A stretch of DNA of 64,000 nt, taken from positions 62,001 through 126,000 of the forward strand of contig WIXG01000061.1 of NCBI GenBank assembly GCA_009869945.1, in the 5' to 3' direction. This DNA comes from Mesaphorura yosii. Taxonomy: Eukaryota; Arthropoda; Collembola; Poduromorpha; Tullbergiidae. The notes under the pieces are model-generated. The model saw only the letters and a program-made list of their open reading frames with translations. It did no database searches and was not told the origin of the DNA. Shown here piece after piece: positions 51,901 to 62,068 of the stretch. The translations under genes were made by a program, and so were the position numbers. The stretch's first letter is position 1; every line of letters starts with the position of its first letter.

Positions 51901-53788
51901 GTGCTCAGTTCCAAAGAACTATCACGCTATGCGCGGAGAAGAAAGCGGTGCATGTGAACGATGAAGGGAATCCAGAAAAATGACGGCATTACAAATAGCT
52001 TTTGGACTTGACTGAGTTTACAAGAAAAATAGACTCGCACGAGATTTTTCTACATAACTGACATATCCCACATATCAAAGGTGCTTGAAAGAACAACGGG
52101 TTCACCAGAACAAGAAGAAGCTCGACGGCGGTCTTTGTCCTCGACCATGTGAGCGTAAAATTAAAAATCTTACATGCAGGAGTTAATCTGAATCGAGGGC
52201 GGCTTACCTTGTCCAATTTCTTGTCGAGACGTGTGACGAACCTAAAGTCCGAGCGAATACGCCGAAGCACTGAGGATGTTTCGAAGAATTCTCATTGCCT
52301 ACGCAATTAACGAGTCCCAGTTCATCAAAATGTTTTCTCAGGTCTCAGGAACAATTTCGCTGGAAACAATTGTCTGGAACATTCACTTGGAGCAATTGTC
52401 TTGGGATATTTTGACACCCAAAGGCTCACACAGCTTCCTGCGAGTGAATTGGCCGTCGGCTCGACTGGTCGCCGGTCCCTCGTAAGTTTTCAAGCTAAAT
52501 ACCTCCGGGGAAGACGAAAGCACGGCAATTTCTACGATTCCCTCTCAAGAGCACGAGTTTTGCACATTATATTAGACAGATAATTCAGAGCAGATTAGTT
52601 TGATCACTCCGACGTGCGTCCGCACGTGGTGCGCTGCTCACGCTCTCATACAACTCAGGTCAAAGACCGAATATTAGATTGCTTTCAGAAAAATGAGAAT
52701 GCGGTTCTTGAGGTTTTCGCATCACAACTCTCAACTTTCACTCGAGTTTTTGAGTTTTGCTTGTTGAAAAGTTTGAATGAAATGAAAATATGAGTGGAAT
52801 TACACGCTGACGCTGTTTACCATTTCCAGTGAACTGGTAAGTACACAGATATCTGACTGAAAGAGAACACCGACGACGACTGTTTGATGAGACTCCGCTG
52901 CGGCTTTGCTGAAAGCGAGCGAGCGTTTGCCAGAGAGAAAGTGAAACGAGCACTGAACGACTTTACTCGAAGCGCTCGCATATTTTCTACTTCCACTCGC
53001 GCATTCCGTCTCCTTTCTCCAATGTGCCACTGCATGAGTCTGAATGTGTAACTATAAACAGAGAGCCGAAGCTCACGGCGGTGGAAGCGCGGAGAAATTT
53101 GCGCACTCGGTCGGTCCATGAGTCCGTGTACCGCCGCACCGCAAGCAGAAACTGAGCTCGGTTTTGGTATTTTGGAACCGGACCAAATTCATTCAAACAC
53201 GGCATTTAATGTGCACGTTTCCAGCATCCACGAATGCACGAATCACGAATTCACCCCAGGCAGCAATTCTTTTGTCTTGTCGCGGAAAGAAAGCTGGGAG
53301 CTGGAAATGAAATGAGTTCATAGCTGACGGTAAAATTTCTTATACTTGGCTCACGTGAATGAGAAACCTCTGAAGAATGGATTTGGATCTCTGTTGTTCT
53401 GATTCTGGTTTTCTGGTGCTGCTCAGACTTATCGTTAGTAAGTTAATTCTGAACTCATGAATAGGAAGCTGATGGAACAATAGAAGAATTCGATTTATTA
53501 AAAAAAATGTCTCGAGACTCGAGAATAAAAATTGGACAAAATATAAGCATTAATTAGTTCATTATTAAACACTCATGTCTCTAGCCTGAAATATCTTCCG
53601 AAATTCGTGCCTTCCCGAATCGTTGAGCTCTACTCCAAGCATGAAGCCTTAGTTGCTGGAGAAGTAGGCACTTGGCTCTATGCGAGTAAATTGTGCCGAA
53701 AATTGATGAAGCACCAGGTGGAATTCTCGTTCACGTTGGCGTCGGAAGGAAGAGGACAACTCCACACTCACACTCCAAGCTGAGAAGA
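30945..53788. other. 22.8 kb without a supported gene
   Basis: Between the receptor's first visible coding exon and the C9orf78 stop there are many open frames of 60-190 codons. None shows a known domain or a consistent exon chain, and none has neighbouring splice sites that extend it. Simple-sequence patches occur, such as (TGCC)n at 36,430-36,460, GCTGCTGCTGCTGCT at 46,021, repeated TTGACTTGAC at 38,645 and short TGCCATTGCCATTGC runs at 42,860 and 45,650. The acceptor at 30,945 requires a 5' receptor exon somewhere in this stretch or beyond, so part of it is probably the first intron and promoter region of that gene. Confidence 0.55.
53494..53499 (-). terminator. Possible AATAAA poly(A) signal of the C9orf78 homologue
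   Basis: TTTATT on the plus strand reads AATAAA on the minus strand, 290 bases after the stop codon. It is a single short motif in AT-rich DNA. Confidence 0.35.
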
Positions 53789-55172
53789 TTAGAAGCGCCT
53801 GAACTGCTTTCTGAACTTCTCGAAATGAAAGTCGTCGGTGGCCTTGTTTCCTTTTTCCTTCTCCGCAACCACTTCCAGCTCTTCCGGTTCAGCTCCAACA
53901 ACCACAACCTTCTTCTTGGGTTTTTCCTCTTCCTCAGCTTTCCTTTTCGCTTGATTCCTTAAATTAGGCGCTTCAATATTGACTGCAAAATTAAATGCGA
54001 ATTAGATACTGACTGCAACCAACGTAGCGCTATTTGCAGCATCGCAACATATTCTGGATAAAACTTACATCTATTATGCTGCACAAAATTAACCGCCATA
54101 TTTGTGGGGACAAACTGTGATGGGCCTTCCTTCTTGTTCATGCTGTCTCGAATAATCTTTTGTTTGGCTTCTTCTGTAGCTTCTATATTCTTGATTTTAA
54201 CCCTTCACAAGGAGAATCATTAGCTTATTAGCGATACGTGTAACAATGATCGCCTTTGCTAACTGTTCGCATGAACTTACTCAATGCCTAAGTCGACCTC
54301 GGGAATTCCGCTCAACATTTGATTAGATAACATTTCTTCAGACTTCGTACTTCCAGACTTCCTCAGGTACTCTGGCAGTGACATTAGGGCCATTTCTTCG
54401 GGTGATAAAAACTTCTTAGGTTCAGATTCTTCAGGACCTTTCTTGGCTAGTGACGCCAACCTTTTCTTTTCATTGAGCTGTTGCTCAATATATTTCAACC
54501 TGAAGAGGATCATTAATTAGTTTGATCAATTCAAGCATTATCATAATATACAGGCGAGCTTCTTCAACTTGCATTTCTGCATCCTCGTCCCTGGTGTTGG
54601 TCTCCGCAGAGAACTGTGTTCCAATCCCAATTCCAGTTTCATAAGCATCATCTGTCTTGTTCTGTTGGAATTTGCCAGACTTCAGCTGATCCATATCTAT
54701 CATTCCACCTGCTTTTGTCTTAAACGGATCCGACTGAAATAGTAAACCATTTCAGTGAGTTTAGCCTCCACGAACACATTTCACTGACGCAAAATTGTTT
54801 ACGCACAGGTCCAACAACTTCTTCCTCCAGCTGCGCCTTCTTTCCAAGAGCTAAAGTTACTGTACTAACGCCACGAGGTCTTTCTCTAAGTTTTCGCAAT
54901 TCCTTCAGCATGATGATCTTCTCACTGGATAAATACAGCAAGAATAGTGAGTTGAGGCAATTGGCCGACATTTTGAATCCGATTTAACTGCAGGACGAAA
55001 CTTACTGGACGTCTGATTCGTCCTCCGCGTTATCTTCTGCGTCGTGTTCACCTGGATTTGCCGTTAGGCGATCCTCGACTTTTTCCGTTTCGGCATCCAC
55101 AGCTTCGCCCTCGGAGTTTCTTCTCTGTCGAGCATTTCCTCTTTTAACCTTTCGCTTAAATGCGACCTCCAT
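53789..55172 (-). CDS. C9orf78: C9orf78/TLS1 homologue, spliceosome-associated protein
   Basis: Exons (minus): 55172-55006, 54924-54807, 54733-54552, 54499-54281, 54202-54069, 53982-53789. Phases match and give 337 residues plus TAA. The C9orf78/Tls1 family is a nuclear, intrinsically disordered splicing factor that binds U5 components such as BRR2. Diagnostic stretches: RKLRERPRGVSTVTLALGKK; DPFKTKAGGMIDMDQLKSGK; GTQFSAETNTRDEDAEM; KSEEMLSNQMLSGIPEVDLG; SQFVPTNMAVNFVQHNRF; and the C-terminal KATDDFHFEKFRKQFRRF, all nearly identical to the human protein. The N-terminus MEVAFKRKVKRGNARQRRNS aligns with human MPVVRKIFRRRRGD, which fixes the start. The ~75 upstream in-frame bases lack an ATG. 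Donors GTATAT (exon 3) and GTGCGT (exon 2) are weak but required by phase. Divergently transcribed from the SMYD gene. Confidence 0.96.
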
Positions 55173-55568
55173 TACTAAATTATGTACCTTCAGCCACTTC
55201 AAGTTAACTAGCTTTGTAATTTTAATAGCTATTTGCAAACAAGCTCTCTTCTCCGTTCTTGACAACTTTTGCTATTTCATTTCTAAATCGAAATTGAATT
55301 TTCCAAATGAATGCCAAGTCTTGCACCAATCCTTGCCAATGACTCTCAATGCCACAAGACCTTATGAATTCCATTCAAATAATACACCGCAGATTTGGCA
55401 CGCGTAGTGCCCAATTAAAATTTGGTTGCATAACTCTAATTAATAGCAAAAACACAAAAGCTATTGAGTCTGATCTGAATGACTTGCAAAATAACTCAAA
55501 TGTAGCATAAGTGATAACGCTGATCATAATTAGGTCACAATCCCTCCTCAACTCGGATTCGATTAGAT
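55173..55568. promoter_or_regulatory. Shared upstream region of the C9orf78 and SMYD genes
   Basis: 396 bases separate the two divergent start codons, so both promoters and 5' UTRs must fit here unless upstream exons exist. No clear TATA box was seen. The assignment is from position only. Confidence 0.5.
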
Positions 55569-57716
55569 ATGAACAGCAATTGTTCGGTGTTAGTTGGGAA
55601 AGGGAAATTGGATTCATCATCAATTTTGCCAACTGGGCACATTAAACCTGGGACACTCATTCTTACCTGCAAACCATTTGCGTACACTTTGAACAGCAAT
55701 TTGGTCAAAACTCATTGTGATACCTGCTTTAAAACCAGTGCTAGTGCTTGGTGAGTTCCTTTAAACTATTTAATCTTAGATTTAGAAAAAGACTTTTGGG
55801 ATCAGACAATTTTAGGACATCAAACTAATTCGAGATCAGCATCATTGACACATTAGATTGCTTAAATTGCTTGTGATTGTTGTTTTCTGATATGCGTCTT
55901 CGAATGCTTTGCTCTGTAAGATTCAGATGCTATGTTCGACGAGTTGTACCGATGCTTTCTTTGTCTCCTTTGGGTGCATAGGTTTGCTTGCGAGACTGTT
56001 GGATTGAGCATTAATTCGAATTAATTTAACTACAGCACAGACCATGGGGAAAGTTTCGCCGATAAAGTCAGCCTATTCCGGTGCAGCGGCTGTCAGCTTG
56101 TCCGATATTGTGATAAATCGTGTCAGAAGACTGGATGGGACAATGGGCACAGATTCGAATGCAAACCGATGAAACTTTACGACAAGGTTCCACCACCGTT
56201 TGTCCGATTAGTACTCAGAGTTCTCATTAAAGTTCAGGTTAGAAGAATCCACGTTACATTTTATTGCACACTTCCATGTACATGCTAATATTCGTCGAAT
56301 ATTTACAGTCGAAATCAGATATTTGCGACAAGATCTCTGAGAGACATTATCGGAGGTTTCGTGATTTAATGTCGCGTAAGTCATTTAATTCGAGTTCATA
56401 ATTCGGCTGGCTAATAGTCTAAATAATCATTTGCAGATTATAATGATGTGAAACAAGATTCTACCAGATTAGAGCATATCTTCACTGTTGGTAAAGTTTT
56501 AGAATCCATCTTGAGGCATCAAAAGACGCTGAAAATGCCAAACGAGACAGAGCTCACCGGAATTTGCGGGCGGGTAAAGTGCCATTGGCAAGAACATAAT
56601 GAATTTTGAGTTAATTCAAGGCCAATCATCAGTGCCTTTGCATTCCAGATTTATGTGAATACATTTCGGATAACCAACAATGAGTTGGTGTCTCTGGGCA
56701 CAGGCCTTTATCTAGGAGCGTCCGTATTTGATCACTCTTGTGAGCCAATGGCAGTCGTTTCATTTCAATCCGTAGACATACATGTGAGAAACATAGTCGG
56801 TCTGCCAGCCTACTTCCCGGTAAGATAATTTGGCAAAGATACGTTTTCGGATTGAGTTGCTTATCATATCATCATATACATACCTATTTCCATTCTTATG
56901 GATGTAGGTTGAAAAGATCACAATAAGTTATCAAGACACAATGCGACCTACCCAAGTTAGAATTCAAGACTTAAAAAGTATTTACTACTTTGAATGCCAG
57001 TGTGAAAGATGCACTGGTAACGAATATGACGCACCTATGAACGCAGTTAAATGCCCGAACCCTGCCTGTTCAAGTCAGGTGAATTTGACCGTTGAAAACT
57101 GTTTCTCATGTAAGGAAAGGCTGCCGGAGGCATTTATTGCAGAAACAAAAGAAATAGAAGAGGTTATCAAATTGAAGCTGGATGAAATGCGCGATATTGC
57201 ATGTAAGAATTACGAAATTGAAGTTGAAAACAAATTGAAATTGACGAATAATTTGTCGTCTTTAGATTTAGATATTTGTAACTCTTGCCTGCAAATAATG
57301 GCAAAGGCGAATTTTTCCGAAACTCATTGGCTGCGAACCGCGATGGCTTCTGCTGGTTTTGACGCTGCTGTAGACTTTAAATCATGGGATCAAGCATACA
57401 ATCACGGCAAATTAGCATTACTAGGATACAGGTGAGAGTTACATAGAACCATTCAATATCCAAGCGCTGAATTGAGTGTTGCAATTGTATCTTCAGGAAG
57501 TATCTCTCACCAAACCACCCATTTCTTGGCATTGTTATCCTAAAAATGGCGAAACTGTGCTGGTATCTGAGAAAAGAAGATGAAGCCATGGAATACGTCA
57601 CAGAAGCTAAGAGAATACTTGACATAACTCACGGAGAATCTTCAACTGTTCACTTGCAAGAACTGAATCCCTTATTACATGAGATCTCTCAGACAACTGA
57701 TAAGCCACTGCTGTGA
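55569..57716 (+). CDS. SMYD-type SET and MYND domain methyltransferase (SMYD3-like)
   Basis: Exons: 55569-55750, 56036-56237, 56309-56375, 56437-56573, 56649-56819, 56908-57431, 57497-57716. They give 500 residues plus TGA. SMYD proteins transfer methyl groups from S-adenosylmethionine to lysines of histones and other proteins, in nucleus and cytoplasm. Layout: N-terminal SET part, with KPGTLILTCKPFAYTLN near 26-42; MYND zinc finger with C50, C53, C77, C80, C86, C90, H99 and C103; SET core with LGTGLYLGASVFDHSCEP at 212-229 and KITISYQD at 256-263; post-SET FECQCERC (C283, C285, C288); and a C-terminal TPR-like part (HPFLGIVILKMAKLCWYLRK). Odd points: the usual NHSCxPN motif reads DHSCEPM, and the loop between the first two zinc pairs is 23 residues instead of about 8. 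Activity is therefore uncertain. Confidence 0.92.
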
Positions 57717-57889
57717 GATGGACCAAATTATTCAATTGTGCTTGCAATTAGCTCTTTGCTCAAATTAGTGTATGCCTTCCAGGCGAGTAAAAAATGCTTT
57801 GGGTTGTTGCTTTGTAAGAATGCGGGCTGTCATACCTGAAATTGTCTAAATCTCAAAATTTAGTGCTGATCTCAAGACTCTGGCATTGC

Positions 57890-57895
57890 AATAAA
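57890..57895 (+). terminator. AATAAA poly(A) signal of the SMYD gene
   Basis: Canonical hexamer 174 bases after the SMYD stop and 70 bases before the NUDT13 start codon. Confidence 0.6.
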
Positions 57896-57964
57896 AGTAA
57901 AAGCATTTACCGAATCCTTGCACTTGACTATGACATGCACTAATTGACTTCACTCATCTTGATT

Positions 57965-59340
57965 ATGTGGATTTTAAACCATTACAAATGGCTGGATTTA
58001 CCTTTTCCTATTCAGATCAACGAAGTTCGTTTATTGAAGAGAAGACACGTTTGGGTGTCTATGTCGTGGAATTTGCTGAGGATGTCCCGCTACGTGGCCC
58101 AATCAAAATACTTGGATCAGCTCAAGCAGAACGACGAGCTTTGTTCGAAGGCCTTCGACAATGCCACGTTCTTAATGTTCCATCAAGGCAAGCCTTTCCT
58201 GAAGGCAGCAGAAAAAGGCAAGGCAAGGCTCGAGATTGCTTGGTCAACTCTGAAAGGTGAGAATTTTGCACCTATATTAAACTTGTCTGGTCGAGCTTGC
58301 CTGACACAAATTGGCTATTTGTTTTTTTAGAAGTTGAACCATTTTCCGATGATGTGAAGAAGACTTCTGTTCTGCTTGGTGTTGACGAAAGCTCGGCGGA
58401 TGACGTCGCCCTTTTCGGAGTGCCAGTAAAAAGTGAAGCAGAAGCAGCTGCGGGCGGAGGTGGGCGATTTAGCGATATGAGAAGAGCAATCATGAGCCTT
58501 GGGTCAAAGCAAGCCGGACTTGTCTCTCGAGTACGTTTTATAACGTGGCAATTTTAAGACCACTATCGTGCTTGATGAACTTCGTAATCACGATTTCAGG
58601 GTTATTCGCTTCTAAGATGGCATGATGCAACGCTATTTTGTACAAGCTGTGCGAGTCCCATGACAAGAAATGTGTCTGGAACAATGAGGATGTGTGCTAA
58701 GGCATGTGAGCATGGAAAGAATGTGTACCCAATAACTCATCCTGTGGCCATCACGAGGGTCACCGATCATACCGGTGAGAAAATTCTGCTTGCTCGCCAG
58801 GGGAGACATCCACCGGGAATGTATTCCTGCGTTGCGGGGTTTATGGAGACAGGTGAGTATCCAGATGTGATATGTGATGTGTTCAGGTCGTTCATTCAGT
58901 TCAGCATAATTTACATTCTCAAACAGGCGAGGCAGTGGAGAACACCGTCCGGCGGGAAGTGGCTGAAGAAGTTGGTGTCGTCATCGAAAATATAAAATAC
59001 TTTGATTCGCAGACGTGGCCGTTACCTCAAAACACGCTGATGTTGGCGTTCACGGCTACAGCGATGCCTGGATCGGATAAAGTATGCTATTTCTTAATTG
59101 TGGACGTCGAATATAAAGAGTTGTGTACGTAACACTTTGAAATTATCTCATTTATAGATTGAAATTGACACGACCGAGCTTGAAGACGCGAGATGGTTCA
59201 CCAAAGACGAAGTTCGAGGCGCCTTCGACAAAGTCAAACAAGACCCTATGCTTTTCACGAAGAAGGAAAATAAGGATTTACTCATTCCTCCACGCGGTGC
59301 AATAGCGTACTATCTGATCAAGGATTGGCTAAAGTCGTGA
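57965..59340 (+). CDS. NUDT13: NUDT13-like NAD(P)H pyrophosphatase (Nudix hydrolase)
   Basis: Exons: 57965-58256, 58331-58530, 58600-58852, 58927-59081, 59158-59340. They give 360 residues plus TGA. The family hydrolyses NADH/NADPH to NMNH and AMP (or 2',5'-ADP); vertebrate NUDT13 is mitochondrial. Seen: SKYLDQLKQNDELCSKAF and ATFLMFHQGKPFL, matching the NUDT13 N-terminal region; SLLRWHDATLFC leading into a zinc ribbon (C178, C181, C196, C200); a perfect Nudix box GX5EX7REVXEEXG at 244-265; and the NADH-pyrophosphatase motif SQTWPLP at 276-282. It ends LIKDWLKS, as in NUDT12/13. No ankyrin repeats are present, so NUDT13 fits better than NUDT12. The start is chosen as the first in-frame ATG. 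Later Met codons, near residues 33 and 40, are possible. The Arg/Lys-rich N-terminus would suit a mitochondrial signal. Head-to-tail with the SMYD gene. Confidence 0.93.
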
Positions 59341-59393
59341 TGAAAGTGTTGACTAGTGTCTCAGTGGTGTAGAAGAAAATGGCTACTTTTCAT

Positions 59394-59399
59394 TTTAAT
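59394..59399 (-). terminator. Possible ATTAAA poly(A) signal of TYW4
   Basis: The minus-strand ATTAAA lies 82 bases after the TYW4 stop, inside the presumed NUDT13 3' UTR. Confidence 0.35.
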
Positions 59400-59480
59400 T
59401 CTTGTAAGAAAAAACCTATGTATACACAAATATACTGACTTCATTCATCTTCAAATTCAAATTATTGCGCTTGGCAATTC

Positions 59481-61900
59481 TTATTGAAGCGACGAAATTT
59501 TCACCAGTAGGCATTTGCTGTTGTAATGGGTTCCAAATGAGAAGCAATTTCCTCCACCGCCCAAGACAGCTACAAGTTCATCCCCATTGTCCCCTTCAGA
59601 ATGAATCAGATGCGAAGAAAACCCAAAAGGTAAGAAAATGCAGGGATCCAAATCCTGAGGAAATTAAGCTTAGTATTACTGAGATGTCGGTGTCACAATG
59701 CGGAACGTCTTCCTTAGTTTTGCTTACCAGTTGATAATATCTGAGTTCATTGGTCTTCAAATTAATCCTCGTCATAAAATGTTCCAACTGGAAACAGCTG
59801 TCATTTCCATATCCTCCAAGAATTAGAAGCTCGTCTTTTCGGATCAATGCAGTGGCCCCGACTTTTCTGGCATGTTTGCTAAGTTCAGGATGACTGACCC
59901 ACTTGTCTTCATTGTATTTGTACTCCCAAACTGAGTCTTCGCAAATGGAAGTGTCTGAGGACATTCCACCAACTACGAATATGAATTCCCTCTCTTCATC
60001 AGTGCAAATAGCATGTGAATGTCGCGCTGTGGGGCTGTCGGCGTAATCGGCGGTGTAATCCCAAGTGCCAGCGAAGCAGTTAAATATCCACCGACCACCC
60101 AGTATTTCCTATGTAAAAAGTGCAAATGAACCATAACGAATGATGGCCAGTTAAACACAATAAACAAACCTCCTCATTTTTTCCACCAAAAAGAAACAAA
60201 CAAATGGCACCGTCCTTTCGGACAAAGAAAGTCAGCGTATGACGCCACCTCGAACATGGACCCGATGGACCCGAGCCCACTTTCGACACAGACATCACTG
60301 AGTTCGTATCACGATCAAGCTTTACACAAATCAAGTCTGGAGGACATGGCGCTCTTGGCGACTTCCTTCCACCAAAAATGTACAGTGTGTTCAACTGGCT
60401 CACGAATGTTGCCGAGGCATGCACTCTTTCCATGTCCAAGTCTTGAACGTTGTCTGGAACTGCGACAGGGGTTTCAATCAACTGAAATTGATTCATATCT
60501 GAACCAATTGAGCAGGAGAATTGCGTCATGCCGGACAAACGAGCACCACTTTTGTTACTTCCCCCAAGAACCCAAATCCTGCCGTTAATGTCGACGGAAC
60601 AATGTGTAGAGAAAGTGTTCGTAATTTCAGACGTCAGCACTTCTTTGCAAGTTAGTTTCAACAATGGAAGTCGCGACACCGACGGTGATGCTGGAACTCC
60701 AACCACGTTTGTTAACTCTGGAAGTGTTCTATCACAGTTGCTTCCAATTCTGATGGAATAATGCAAGCATGTCGCCACGAAGGCTTCATACTCGTCAAAT
60801 TGTTGACTTTCGGTAACCTTCCCAAATTCATCGAACCTTGAAAGCTGTACAAAACTGTCCCACACATTGAGCACTGCATTTTGCTGGAAGCCTGCTCGCG
60901 TTAATTGATTTTTTTGGCTTTCAATGTCGCCATTTTCTTCAATTGACAGAATTGGGCAGCCATTCCTCCGGAAGTGCTGTACCATTAGCTGTCCAAAAGC
61001 GTCGTTCGGATGGCATTGTTCATAAGCTAGCCAGATACAATTTGTGATGTTGGAAGTGACCCAAGATAAAATTGCTTCACTCCTGTAGTGGGATCACAAA
61101 AGTCAGCCAATGCCACCTCGAATATCAAGTCCGCAGAATGAACGGTTAAACTTACTCATTTGGCTTCAAGTAATTGACAACGCATTCGGAATAAAATAGA
61201 GCGGGCATTGTGAAATCAAAGCCAGAGTTGGTCAGTTTCTCACGTAGGGTGCTTAAGTCTCTCAATTCATAATCAATGATAACCAGCTTGTCTCCAGCCA
61301 ATTTTTGGAGCATATCGTTGCTATTTATAATGTCGCGCTTTCGTCCTACGACGCTTATGAAGTCCAGTTCAAAATATTTATGAATTAGATCACAGTATGC
61401 TTGGTTCGAAATGAGGCGGAAGTACGTCGTGTCCATTCCACATCCCAATGAAACGATCTAATAAAAAGGAACCGGTGTTCTTGTCTCATGCACGAATGTA
61501 CTTGGATTTACTGAAACAACTGAAACTGAATTACTACTCGCCTGAATGGATTCCCCGCTGAACGAGTTAAGAATTTGCTTAAAGAAGTGATCACAGAGTT
61601 TAAATCGGACATAATATCCACGGCATATTAAGGCGGTTCTCTTTGGAATCTTGGCTCTTTCCGCAGGCGCACTGAAGTACGCAAAGAATTGGTCCTTCCA
61701 GTATCCATTTTGGATTGAGCTCAGCTTTGAGTCCGAACTCCAGTCGCCGGTGTAGCGTACCTGTGTCTAAAATGAGGATGGAATTTGAATGTCATCACTC
61801 CCAAGTCCAAACGAAACAAGAACCGAGGAGAATGTTAATGGAGCTGAATGCTTACCGGCTCAACGAATCGTTTGTGACGCTTTTGATTTTGGCTAGCCAT
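59481..61900 (-). CDS. TYW4: tRNA wybutosine-synthesizing protein 4 (LCMT2/TYW4)
   Basis: Exons (minus): 61900-61856, 61760-61542, 61457-61156, 61082-60170, 60108-59728, 59654-59481. They give 677 residues plus TAA, against 686 in human. TYW4 is an S-adenosylmethionine enzyme that completes wybutosine at position 37 of phenylalanine tRNA in the cytosol, methylating and methoxycarbonylating yW-72. Seen: GDWSSDSKLSSIQNGYWKDQF and ICRGYYVRFK (62-67 RGYYVR) of the leucine carboxyl methyltransferase fold; SAM motif QIVSLGCGMDTTYFRL at 88; LFYSECVVNYLKPNE; and a C-terminal Kelch beta-propeller with WVLGGSN, YIFGGRK, FLFGGKN, LILGGYG and VLGGGGNCFSFGTHYN. The Kelch half separates it from LCMT1. Intron 2 appears to use a GC donor (ATTCAG|GCGAGT), and the exon 4 donor is the weak GTTTGT. 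Converges with NUDT13. Confidence 0.95.
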
Positions 61901-61915
61901 CCGTAAAATAGAACT

Positions 61916-62068
61916 TCATTCATCCCATTGTGTCATGCTCGCATTTGGGAAATGTGACGGCTTCTGACGATTCTGCTCGGGTGCAGGTGCATCTAAGGTG
62001 GTGTAAATCCTCCAGTAAACTATTTGCCATCCGAGCAAAGTTAAGAATTGGAGGCTTGAATCACTCAT
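61916..62068 (-). CDS. 50-residue transmembrane mini-protein ORF upstream of TYW4
   Basis: ATG at 62068, TGA at 61916-61918, then only 15 bases before the TYW4 ATG on the same strand. The peptide is MSDSSLQFLTLLGWQIVYWR, then IYTTLDAPAPEQNRQKPSHF and PNASMTQWDE. It has one hydrophobic, aromatic-rich segment (about residues 6-25) followed by a polar tail. The frame is open 18 codons further upstream without another ATG, so a 5' exon could extend it. I do not recognise the family. The size, single membrane segment and position suggest either a conserved small membrane protein on a dicistronic mRNA or a regulatory upstream ORF of TYW4. The ATG context is weak (T at -3), which would allow leaky scanning. 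Confidence 0.4.
   Translation of the reverse strand: MSDSSLQFLTLLGWQIVYWRIYTTLDAPAPEQNRQKPSHFPNASMTQWDE

Noticed and set aside
55173-55265. In-frame upstream extension of the C9orf78 homologue
   Set aside because: Begins at TTG, not ATG; alignment of MEVAFKRK with the human N-terminus supports 55,172.
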